A stretch of 14,107 bases of DNA from Aureobasidium sp. EXF-3400 (Eukaryota; Ascomycota; Dothideomycetes; Dothideales; Saccotheciaceae), in the NCBI GenBank assembly GCA_024195585.1, contig SWBL01000639.1, positions 1 through 14,107 on the forward strand. The letters are read 5' to 3'. Each line of letters begins with the position of its first letter. Positions within the stretch are counted from its first letter, which is position 1. Below, one piece after another: positions 1 to 8,705 of this stretch. The notes under the pieces were generated by a model. That model searched no databases. It was not told the DNA's origin and saw only the letters and a program-made list of their open reading frames with translations. A program made the position numbers and the translations under genes.

Positions 1-1963
1 TGGTCACCCACCGTAGTACTAATCTGCCGTTCAACTGCTTATGTATGGCAGAGCGGACGGGATGCCCAGTTTTCAGCTGACTGTGGCCGTATGTGTTTGG
101 TTCGCAATCTCTACACAGTATGATCCATCAAACAAAAAATATTGCCTCGGTGCAAGGCTTTTCGCATTCTTGACGGTCGCGTTATCGCGTTTCTCCTTCG
201 CGCAACCACAACAATCATCAGCACCAACCTCAAACAAGAAACCCGCGAAACAAACATCGATCTATCGACTTCTCCGCAGCGACACCTAGTTCTCGCTATT
301 CTCTGCAATATCTTCTTGCAAACATGATAAGAGAGGAAAGGGACAGGCGAATCCTTACAACTGCTTCTAGACCACTCGTACGTCGTAGCATTTTCCAAAC
401 TGCTGACACTGCACATACCCAACGGTATTGCTATCTGGTGATATTTGCAAGGCTCGCTTGCTCGTTTACTCTGTCTGGATTCAGTGGAGCCGAAACATTT
501 GACACGCATGTTTCTCGCCATCTCTTGCTGTACAATGCAAAGCCTCATGTCGATCAACGTACCCGTTGTAGGATTCGTCAACGAAGTCTAGAACAGCAGC
601 AACTTGGTCCTGTTCCTGAATTGTCATACCTAGAAGAGTTACGACGTACGAAGATCCGCTGTTTGAAGAATACATACTCCCAGAAACGACGACACGTGTA
701 TGAAATGTGACATACTCGTCACTCTGCGCCACGTAGTCTCCAGAGTCACACAGGCTGTCAACCAGGACGGTCTCCTACAAGAGCTGTATACAATCTTCGT
801 CTATTCCTTCAACAGCACATCCGATCCCGAAATCATCCCCATCGGTTGGGCTGATATCATTACAACGTCTCGGTTCCGCATTCTCTACGATCTCGACACT
901 CCTCTAGTATTGAATAGGACATTTCATGGGCACAGATTCTCATACTAGACAAATGCACCACTAACAAGACATACTAGTCCGCATATATTGCCCGGCTTTC
1001 GCCTTCGTCGGCTCATCCATACAGTCGGAGCGCATTGTAGAGACGAAGGATTCTATGTGGGTCCCACCAAAAATTCTGGTCCAATTGAGCACATGGGAAA
1101 TCCCAATTGCGCGCGTCGCGTGAGCTGGACCGGATCTTCATGGAGTATGCAAACGCTCGAGGGCTGGACTCAATCCCAGAGACTCACATTCAACATCAGA
1201 CCCCTCGGAGATGCTTAAGTCACCATACCGAGTGTTACTACACCAATAGCACGACTCATACCGTTTATTACCATGCGAAGCGCCTGCATGTGTTGCCAAA
1301 CTCGTGGGTACCTTCTCTACAAGAGATACTGGTCATGTTCTTTGCGCCCAATAACGCCACCAGTCAATGTCTCTAAACTACACTGAATAGGCTGTATATC
1401 GGAAGTCTCATGAACCATTCAGGGGCTCGGTGTTCCCTCCTACCGCAAAGAGCTTCTGCTGTGTGTGAACGGTTGATAAAGCATATAGTCAATGGAAGGG
1501 GTGACGGCGCGGTCCGTTGTCACATTCGATCACGGACAGTCCCAGCCCATCACCAGATTATGTCAAAACACAAAGCTTGTAATATGCCAGGTCGGACACT
1601 ATTCATGTGGGGGGCAAGACAGGTGAACGACAGTAGTCAAGAAGACAGCCACAATGTCTGAAAACGGCTTCAAGAGCCCGCGCAATCAACCGAATAGCAT
1701 GCATGTCCTGTTCGATGAGCACCCGCGAGGGCAATGCAAGCGACCGAAGCATCCGCAACGTTTCTGATATTGGGCATCGAGAAACAATCGCGCTCGAGAC
1801 CCGGCAACGAATCACAGCGAGGTAGTTGGTCTCAACGGGACTCGGTAAGGGCACGATTCAGTCTGAGGCTCCGGGCCTTGAGCTATAAGTCTAGGCGAAT
1901 GTGCCTGTTCTCATTCGAACCGGCCTGCGACGTTCAAACGGTTCTCAATAATGACGTGAAAAC
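1..1963. other. Long stretch without a supported gene
   Basis: Open frames here are short (at most about 156 codons), overlap on both strands, and give no recognisable motif. I see no tRNA, no transposase or reverse-transcriptase signature, and no terminal repeats. GC content looks balanced, without the AT-rich TpA excess expected of repeat-induced point mutation. The least random-looking frame is on the minus strand around 481-775, which is open for about 98 codons after a TAG and rich in Ser, Val and Tyr, but it has no start or domain I can defend. The stretch may hold degraded sequence or regulatory DNA. Confidence 0.5.
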
Positions 1964-2339
1964 TTAAGCTCGCTGTGATGCCGGCGGCGGCAGCGGGGCG
2001 GTGATCTCCTCGGGCCGTTCCAAATTGCCAAGCTTTCTCTCCCACGCTTCCCGCGCGTGAAGGAGACAAACTTCCCTCTCGACCTCCTTGGCGACATCAT
2101 CAACCTTCCTTCGCCGAATGGCATGCAGCCTTGATATACCATTACTCCCAGCAACACTGATCTCAAAGAACAAGAACAGACCTGAGACTGAGCATGCTTA
2201 CCATGATGACAGTGGCTAACCATTCTCGCCGTTGACGGCTGACCATAGTGTGATCAAGCAAAATCGCCACTTTGGAGCGTTGCAAGCCATTGGCTCTAAG
2301 GCGCTCTCGAAGCCCTGACCAAAACACATGCTCAAGCAT
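1964..2339 (-). CDS. Candidate two-exon small protein, unknown function
   Basis: I do not recognise this protein. Read on the minus strand, an ATG at 2339-2337 opens 46 codons to 2202, ending at ATG|GTAAGC, a strong fungal donor sequence. After a 40-nt gap (2201-2162) ending in TTTGAG, the frame continues in phase 0 for 65 codons to a TAA at 1966-1964, giving 111 residues. The second part is helical and highly charged, with runs such as VDDVAKEVERE and HAREAWERKL, then a proline-rich tail (PLPPPA). The first part contains WSGLRERLRANGL. Against it: 40 nt is very short for a fungal intron, the acceptor is GAG, there is no clear CTAAC branch point, and upstream exons cannot be joined cleanly. 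It could be the 3' end of a longer gene, a decayed gene, or chance. Confidence 0.25.
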
Positions 2340-3608
2340 ATCCCTTGAAGCGCCTCACCTTGTTCTTCAGCTGAACACTTATGCTTATATCTGTCTATGA
2401 AATCTCAATGGCAGGGGTCACTACCTTTATAGCACTTTGAAAGGCTGCACCTCTGTTAATTGCTTCCCAGTCGTTGTTGCACTTTCCTGCCCTGCCGGGC
2501 GTTGGCCATGATTTCTGCGAGGTAGGGCGAGAACCGGAGTCTCACTCTCTCTCCCTGCAGATCTCCCGTGACTGGCTATGCTCTCTCGCATCCTTTGTCC
2601 TCACGTTCAGGACGTTGTGGATGTAGGCGAGCCGTTGAACCACACCCGGCACTGTGGAATACAAGCCACTATTACTATACCGTTGACACTAACTGTTATA
2701 CATACACGTGAGATGACCGCGGCATCAAAAGATGTCAGGTACATCGTTCACCACCGTCGGCAGGAGTTACAAGCAGAGAATATACCACACAGTCACCCGC
2801 GACTGGCTGCCGAACCAGGCTGCCGTTAGCTCGGTCTACCTTAGCTAGACCATCTCGTTCAATCACTAGCATCCATGTATACGGCACGCATATCATGCCG
2901 CTCATCCTGGCCGGCTGGCCATGAGGCAAGAAGATTGTCTCGATCTGGAGCACTATATTGGTTCGTTTGTCTCTGCAAGGTGAGTACCGCCCACATGGTT
3001 CGGTAGAAGGCCTGGAGGGGTCCCTGCTTGCGAGCGCCTCGCTATTTGTCTGAGTCGCTGCGCCGTTGGAATTGACAGACAACCTCGCGTGCTATGGCCA
3101 ACGGCGACATGCTTGAAAGGCATGGCTATCGACTCTTTTTCAACACAACCCACATCAAGGTTGTCAAGTGTAAGCGGACCGACGGGCGGATACCTCTCCT
3201 TTTGGAACGGTTTCAGTACCTGGAGCGTGGACAGCATCCTACAAGGAACTCTATGGGGGGACTCTCTACAACACCGCTGAAACTTGACTATCGATCTTTC
3301 TTTTCACTAGAGTCCATCTATCGCCAAACCCTTCCCGAGGAGTTCTGGCGGGGCCCATCCGTTGACCTATATCGAAAATTCATTCTCTCTCTCCAGCGCA
3401 CTCGGTATAAGTATCTTGAGAGATCTTCGTTATCCCACATTCTCCATCAGCATCTCATTTCTTGTGCACCGGGCAACGAAGATCCTGGCGGTTTTCGATC
3501 ATCTCTAATCCTTGGCTCTCGACTAATCCTCCTCTTCATTTGTTCTAATACCTAATCATAATCGTCTAATACAACTTTAATCATCTTTGGATACAACACC
3601 CTACAACC
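2340..3608. other. Intergenic region and probable promoter/leader of the dehydrogenase gene
   Basis: A plus-strand frame of 153 codons runs through 3094-3555, but it ends in pyrimidine-rich DNA that looks like the promoter and leader of the gene at 3609, and its translation has no domain. The last 80 bases before 3609 are C/T/A-rich with several CTAAT-type and CAAC stretches, as usual for leaders of expressed ascomycete genes. A minus-strand frame at 2425-2541 is open for 39 codons and ends at a GTAGTG donor-like site; it may belong with the candidate at 1964-2339 but does not join it in phase. Confidence 0.4.
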
Positions 3609-4889
3609 ATGTCACGCAACAACAGCTTCTCGACAATGCAACGCAACGACAGCTTCGATCTGTTAGTACTATACTCCTCCTCAGACCGTTCTCTCATGCT
3701 AATACACACCAGAACTCTGGCTCACCATGACCATGTGGTCTGCGTCGTTGGAGTTGGCTATGTCGGCGAGCACCTTCTCAGATCCTTTGGTACCTGTTAT
3801 CAGTCCATTGGCTTCGACATCTCAGTCCAGCGTCTTGCACAACTGCAACCTATCTTCGGTCACATGCCCAATGTCACCCTCACCAACGACGAGTCCTACC
3901 TGGACAGAGCTACTGCCTACCTCATCTCAGTCCCTACTCTTCTCAAGGCTGACAACACTGTTGACTTGAGTCATCTCATCAGCGCTTTGGCCATGGTTCT
4001 GAAGCACGTACAGCCTGGCAACACCATCGTCATCGAGAGCAGTGTTCAGGTTGGCACCACTCGCCAGATTCTTGGCCCTTACCAAAACATCCTCCACTGT
4101 GGCATGTCTCCCGAACGTGTGGACCCCGGTCGCACCTTCCCCACTGCCCAACAGATTCCCAAGATCATCTCCGCACTCACTCCTGCATCCAACTCAGTCA
4201 TCCACAAGTTGTACGCTCGTGTCTTTGACCAAGTCGTCCCTGTCAGCAAGCCTGAAGTGGCTGAGATGACCAAGCTCTTCGAGAACTGCTACCGCATGGT
4301 CAACATTGCCTATGTCAATGAGATGTCCGATGCTGCACGCGCTCACGGCATTGACCCTAACGAGATGATTGATGCCGCCGCAACAAAACCCTACGGCTAC
4401 CAGGCGTTCCGTCCCGGTCTTGGTGTTGGTGGTCACTGCATCCCTGTCAACCCTTTCTACCTCTTCTCCAACAACCCCAACCTACCTGTCCTCAAGCGTG
4501 CCACAAAGCTTATGCGTAACCGCCCTGCCGCTTTGGCAAAGAAGCTTCACCGCCGCTGTGCCGCTCGTGCTGCTTGCCCTACTGGTCCTCGCATCCTCGT
4601 TGTCGGTATTGGCTTCAAGCCTGGCCAGAGTGTTCTCAGCTACTCTCCCGGACTTGCCTTTGCAACTGAGTTGCAACGCCTTGGTTGCTCGCGCCTCGTC
4701 TTCCATGACCCTCTTGTTGAACAAGCTCAGGTGCCATGGCTCGAGAAGCTGGACCACGCCGGCTTCCACCCCGGTCGTCTGGATCTCGAGTTCGATGCCG
4801 TGGCTGTCTGCACAAGACAACATGGCGTTGACTTCACAGTCCTGGACAAGCTGCGCCACTGCAGAGTCAAGACCTTCGACACCGCATAG
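3609..4889 (+). CDS. Nucleotide-sugar 6-dehydrogenase (UDP-GlcNAc/UDP-ManNAc type)
   Basis: NAD-dependent UDP-glucose/GDP-mannose dehydrogenase superfamily member. The family oxidises C6 of a nucleotide sugar to the carboxylate in two steps through a Cys thioester, in the cytosol. I read two exons, 3609-3661 and 3713-4889, giving 409 residues; ignoring the intron gives 426. In the spliced protein, VVGVGYVG at about 29-36 is the Rossmann GxGxxG NAD site. SPERVDPG at 150-157 resembles the UDP-N-acetyl-sugar branch. K205 and N209 lie in the central helix (TKLFENCYRMVN), and GGHCIPVNPFYL carries the catalytic Cys260. The C-terminal substrate domain starts near 310 (ILVVGIGFKPGQ). The start codon has A at -3. 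The usual D-x-R-x-S-P after GxxFK is replaced by VLSYSP. The substrate is inferred by resemblance to WbpA/WecC-like enzymes; UDP-glucose is less likely. Confidence 0.93.
   Translation: MSRNNSFSTMQRNDSFDLLVLYSSSDRSLMLIHTRTLAHHDHVVCVVGVGYVGEHLLRSFGTCYQSIGFDISVQRLAQLQPIFGHMPNVTLTNDESYLDRATAYLISVPTLLKADNTVDLSHLISALAMVLKHVQPGNTIVIESSVQVGTTRQILGPYQNILHCGMSPERVDPGRTFPTAQQIPKIISALTPASNSVIHKLYARVFDQVVPVSKPEVAEMTKLFENCYRMVNIAYVNEMSDAARAHGIDPNEMIDAAATKPYGYQAFRPGLGVGGHCIPVNPFYLFSNNPNLPVLKRATKLMRNRPAALAKKLHRRCAARAACPTGPRILVVGIGFKPGQSVLSYSPGLAFATELQRLGCSRLVFHDPLVEQAQVPWLEKLDHAGFHPGRLDLEFDAVAVCTRQHGVDFTVLDKLRHCRVKTFDTA
3662..3712 (+). other. Probable 51-nt intron without stop codon in the dehydrogenase gene
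   Basis: Starts GTTAGT and ends CACCAG, with GCTAATAC as a branch-point-like sequence 8-15 bases before the acceptor. Removing it joins DSFDL directly to TLAHHDHVVCVVG, leaving a short leader before the Rossmann strand. Keeping it adds 17 residues (LYSSSDRSLMLIH and flanks) that look like translated intron. Because it is 3n long and lacks stops, an ORF finder would not see it. Confidence 0.75.
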
Positions 4890-5702
4890 ACATGTGCTTG
4901 ATGCATCTCTCCCTTCCTGCATTGCTTCGCTTCATCTCGCCTAATATCCTCTTTTACGGGTCGCGTACCGTCTATCTCGGTCTTTTACGAGTTCAGGCCT
5001 TATACGCTAATTATTTCTCTGTCTTTCGATTCTTTGCTTAGCATATTTAGCGATCCTGCTTTTGTTTCTCTGTCCAAAGTTGGCTACCATTACCTATCCC
5101 AGATACTAGATTTAGAACATCTCACCTATACCCAAAAGTCAATCAGATCTTCTTTCCAAAGAAAAGCATGTTCCCTTCCCTTTTTAATTTTCTTGCTTTT
5201 TCTCGAACCATTCTGGAAACAAGCATGTCTCGCGACAAACAATTCGGCCTCAACCAACAACAATCGGACTCTGTTTGGTAGAATCGACCACAGGACGTTG
5301 GACATGTTCGAAAACAAGGTTTCATGGAACCCTAAAACCATATCTTGATCATGCGCAATCGACCGTGCGTGTCTTTTCTGCCCTCGAACTCAATCCAAAT
5401 CTTGCGAATTCCAATTTTTGACTCTTCGTTCTCCACTCACTTATGACTTTTACGCTTTCAGAATCCCGATGCTTTTTACTACGTTGTTTCCAACTTCCTG
5501 AAGCTCCAGACACGTTTGAGGAGTCTAATTTTCCGATTCTTTACGAATTACGAAGGCGCCAACCTCACCTTCGCACGGTGGTCTTGGTAACCCGTTGGAA
5601 GGGCTTGGCCTTGGTCTAACCCGAAGTTCTTGATTAGGAAATTGTATCTTCGATTGACAAGAAATTGGTCGGCGGCAGTCCTTATAGGAGTCTGAGTTTG
5701 AG
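4890..5702. other. Dehydrogenase 3' flank and intergenic DNA
   Basis: Directly after the TAG the sequence is T/C-rich (CTCTTTTACGGG and similar), suiting a 3' untranslated region. A 104-codon plus-strand frame at 5034-5348 and overlapping minus-strand frames give Phe/Leu/Ser-rich translations without domains. I see no RNA gene or repeat. Confidence 0.45.
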
Positions 5703-6089
5703 CTATGCAAACTGTGATGCCAAATCATTGGTCTCTTTGCTGGCGCTCCGAGGTGACAACTTACAAGGTTGCTCATTGTTCTTGACTGCCGACGGCAGTG
5801 GGAGTGTACCAGGTCTCTGACCCTTTCGATTGTTCATTCCATGGGTAGGTTTCTGCCTCGACCCATACATGTGTGTGATGCAGAAGTCTCTTTGGCATGT
5901 TTTGTGCCCAGTGTCCACATGGCAATTTATGTCGGTATAGGAGACGGTACTCGGATCTTTGAGATACCGAGCCTCAGCATCACACCATGCATCTACGTTG
6001 ACCGTGGACATGGCCAATCTCGTGAAAAGCTGCACGTTGTCGTTAATACTTCCCAGGACGAATCTCGCTGCGAGAAGACTTGCAAGCAT
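5703..6089 (-). CDS. Doubtful small ORF with possible signal peptide and five cysteines
   Basis: Unrecognised. From the ATG at 6089-6087 the frame is open for 128 codons to a TAG at 5705-5703. The N-terminus (MLASLLAARFVLGS) is short and hydrophobic enough to resemble a weak signal peptide, but an Arg interrupts the hydrophobic core and there is no basic n-region. Cysteines are at about residues 36, 56, 65, 70 and 109; an odd count is not ideal for a disulphide-bonded secreted protein. The C-terminal third is rich in Lys, Asn, Ser and Pro. In-frame sequence upstream runs only to a TAG seven codons before the first alternative start. The other strand has long overlapping open frames, so stop-poor composition could explain it. 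Treat as a small-secreted-protein candidate only. Confidence 0.18.
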   Translation of the reverse strand: MLASLLAARFVLGSINDNVQLFTRLAMSTVNVDAWCDAEARYLKDPSTVSYTDINCHVDTGHKTCQRDFCITHMYGSRQKPTHGMNNRKGQRPGTLPLPSAVKNNEQPCKLSPRSASKETNDLASQFA

Positions 6090-6109
6090 CGCCAACACCT
6101 GCCTCAAGG

Positions 6110-8076
6110 AATCCTACGATCGCGAAAATGCTCTGCATGCAAAGACGTTTTACCCGATTTTGCGAAATACTGCTTGCTTCTTCCGCACGTATCGTACAGA
6201 CGTATCTCGCCGTCGAAGACCCATTGTCCCAACATGGACAGCCATCCGGCTACGCTTTCAACTGTATACTGCGATTGCAACATCTGGCGACGAGAAGGAT
6301 GGATCGAATACGAGGTGTTCTCTTTCTGGAAGCGGGAGATCAACCAATTTGGACTTCGAGAAGCATGATCTTTTGACCATCGAAGACTTCTCGCTTCTTG
6401 TTCTCCTCCAGCAAGACACGTTTCGAGTCTCTTTGTTGCTCAAAGATGGCACATACTCCAACTTTCCCCTCGACTGCGATCGAATACGAGCCATGTCCTC
6501 CACGATACAAACGACGTGTTGAGCCGCCTGACGTCGCCAGATATGTACAAATGCTCGGGTCAGTACGGCAGAGTCTCATGGGCCTATGTCCACCGACGTT
6601 GGAGTCCCTGCGTCCCTACAAGGAGCAGAAATAGAATGTCAACACAGGCACTGTTTATCGTTCAGTCAAACCTTTGGTAGGTTCCGGTGACAGCTGCTTG
6701 TCTGTCGCTGACCTTTGGTCGACGGCTTTCGATATATCAACCTTGAACAACGAAAGTGACGTCGACCTCAGGCCTCAAATGGCGAGCAGGACCCTGCTAC
6801 CTGACAGGGACAAACGTGGAAGAAGCGTTCAGCATCACCGATGTCACAAACTGATGCCCCGAGGAACAAATGCCTTTTGTACGGACGCTGGTCCATCACA
6901 AAGTTTGAGGGTCCATTGATGCTATACTTTCGCTCGAGTTATTTGCATGTTTCAGACCTCTTTGGCGATCGTGTTCTGTATCAACTCGTCGGTGCGTCGG
7001 AGTAGAGGCGATGATGGTGAACGTGTATCTGACAAGAATGTACTTGGTTGGGGATTGCGGTTGTGAGCGAGTGATGGAAATGTGAAGCATATCGAAGTTG
7101 TACAATCTGGAGCTGCTTTGTAGGACTGACGGCTCACTTGAGAGCGACTCTATAGCGTGTTATGGTGTTCTCTCGTTTGAGTCGGATTTATGTTGTTGGG
7201 TCGGATATCATGGTGGCCTCAGGCAGGAGTACGGCCAGGGTGACACTGTAAGCATCACATCGAAGTCTTATATCGCCAACAACACAGTCACCTTATAATA
7301 TTCTTGACCGTATCAATCGACTCAAGATATAGTTGCATGTACTTCAGAGCTTGGATGCCATTTCCCTCGTCAGTGACGGTTGTCGCTCGAGGAAATTGGA
7401 CTTTTGATTATTTTGCTAGCGTGTTTTTGAGAATGACCACAGGAGCTTCGAGATACTGTCTTCGCTCATCCGACCAAGCTTATTCGCCCAAACATGCAAG
7501 GCATTACTGGACATACCCAGGTATGAATAAGCAGTGACAGGAATATAGTATCTACAAAGTTTCGAGTGATGAACTCAGTGTTCATAATGTGGTCTCGACA
7601 TCGAGTTCTGTGACGAAAGCTTGGCGGACCGAGAGCAGCGTTGGCTGCAAAACATGTCAAACATCGAGTCTCGAGTGTGCCAATCATCACCATGCATAAG
7701 ACCGCGATTTCTGGACACTCTTCGTACAAATATCGACTCGTTCCGTCGAAGCCTTTTTATACTCGAAGAGGGTTGCCTCCGATTTCCGCATTTGGACGAA
7801 CAAAGGTTGTCTGACAGTCTCACAGGAATCATTCTTTATAAGATTCTGTATAGATGCTAGATATCCTAAGGCTTCATCTCTAACCTTTATGAGCTAACCT
7901 ATACTGCTGACATAGTGAGCGCTTTAATCTCACGATATATTTACCCCTCGTCTGCGACCTTGTATCTGAATCGCACTAGCATTATTAACCACTACATAAT
8001 CTACCTAGTCCTAGGCACCCTTCTGGTGCATGTTGTTGAATATATAGGCTGTTTCTTGCCACCTAAGCATCAAATA
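6110..8076. other. Intergenic stretch without a supported gene
   Basis: Between 5770 and 6520 several frames on both strands stay open (199 and 187 codons on the plus strand), yet none has a recognisable motif and the frames overlap each other. From 6520 to 8076 only short frames remain. I see no tRNA before 8077, no long repeats and no mobile-element domain. The last 200 bases before the tRNA are AT-richer, as is common upstream of Pol III genes. Confidence 0.4.
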
Positions 8077-8161
8077 GCTTCGGTGGTGTAGTGGTAACAT
8101 ACTAGCCTTCCAATCATCGTATTGAGAGCTTGTGCCCGGGGTTCGATTCCCCGTCGTAGCA
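8077..8161 (+). tRNA. tRNA-Gly (UCC) with a 14-nt intron
   Basis: Cloverleaf by hand: acceptor GCTTCGG pairs with TCGTAGC, with a U-U at 4:69 and G-U at 7:66, and discriminator A at 8161. D arm GTGT/ACAT has an AGTGGTA loop. Anticodon stem is CTAGC/GCTTG with a U-U at 28:42. The loop CTTCCAA carries anticodon TCC at 8109-8111. The T arm is CGGGG/CCCCG with a TTCGATT loop (B box). An intron at 8113-8126 follows position 37, as in eukaryotic nuclear tRNAs; the base three from its 3' end is G and could form the anticodon-intron pair with C32. The mature length is 71 nt. A T5 tract 26 bases downstream is the terminator. The two mismatches leave some doubt that it is fully functional. Confidence 0.85.
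8113..8126 (+). other. tRNA intron
   Basis: Fourteen bases between anticodon-loop positions 37 and 38. Removing them restores a seven-base loop CTTCCAA and a five-position anticodon stem. Confidence 0.75.
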
Positions 8162-8187
8162 GTCTAATCAGCTGTTGAGGAGCTTCC

Positions 8188-8192
8188 TTTTT
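8188..8192 (+). terminator. RNA polymerase III terminator (T5)
   Basis: Five T residues on the transcribed sense, 26 bases after the tRNA 3' end, the first run of four or more T downstream of it. Confidence 0.6.
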
Positions 8193-8705
8193 GCTCTGAT
8201 ATCCATCTGGAATGGGTGCTGCATTTTATTCCAGGGCGTAAGAATATTTTCGAATATTTTACACGAGGCTTCAGTTATTCCTTTGTCTCTACTCGAGGAG
8301 CTGTGCCTAGAGTTCTGCTGCATAGCTACAAGGGGTCCTTTGTTCTCGGATCAATCGATGCGGGCTGTCTCGGAGACATGAAGCTAAGGGCAGCAGTCCT
8401 CCGAGCTGGAAAATCATTGATGAATTGGACGCATAATCGTGATTAATGGCCATAACAAAGAATTGCCCGTCATGCTTCACTCGACGATGCCGACAAAAGA
8501 CATGGCACACAAAGCAAGATACTCTCGGGATCGACCGGGGACCAAGATGGCGGGCAGCGTGCGACATAAGGCTGGGGAATTGGAGGATCCGGGATGGGTG
8601 ATACGTCACTAGCGATGACGCTTGAAGTGTCTGGGTGAGCTCAACTTTCTCCTGAGAGCTCAGTGAGTTCAGTTTCTCATCGCCGTTCAGCTATATACAG
8701 ATAAA
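8193..8705. other. DGAT2 promoter and leader region
   Basis: No convincing gene. Overlapping frames of 68-100 codons on both strands have no motif. The last 100 bases before the ATG contain paired ACGT-core half-sites (8604-8620) and the palindrome TGAGCTCA at 8636-8643. The bases before the start codon (ACAGATAAAATG) are A-rich, with A at -3. Confidence 0.45.
8604..8620. promoter_or_regulatory. Inverted CRE-like half-sites
   Basis: CGTCA at 8604-8608 and TGACG at 8616-8620 form an inverted pair with a 7-base spacer, about 86 bases before the DGAT2 start codon. Such half-sites are bound by bZIP (ATF/CREB-type) factors. This is a motif match only. Confidence 0.3.

Noticed and set aside
111..732. 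Overlapping 83-156 codon frames on both strands near the left end
   Set aside because: Translations lack motifs; the best minus-strand frame (481-775) is open but has no start, partner exon or recognisable fold.
3094..3555. 153-codon plus-strand ORF before the dehydrogenase
   Set aside because: No domain, composition shifts to pyrimidine-rich promoter DNA, and it overlaps a probable leader. No splice route joins it to the downstream gene in a sensible way.
4369..4944. 191-codon and antisense 146-codon frames inside the dehydrogenase
   Set aside because: Shadow frames of a strongly supported gene; low-complexity Ser/Leu/Ala translations typical of out-of-frame reading.
5034..5348. 104-codon ORF in the dehydrogenase 3' flank
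   Set aside because: Phe/Leu/Ser-rich translation from T/C-rich DNA without a domain; equally open on the other strand.
8636..8664. TGAGCTCA palindrome and a second GAGCTC copy in the DGAT2 promoter
   Set aside because: Short restriction-site-like palindromes, expected by chance; no known regulator assigned.
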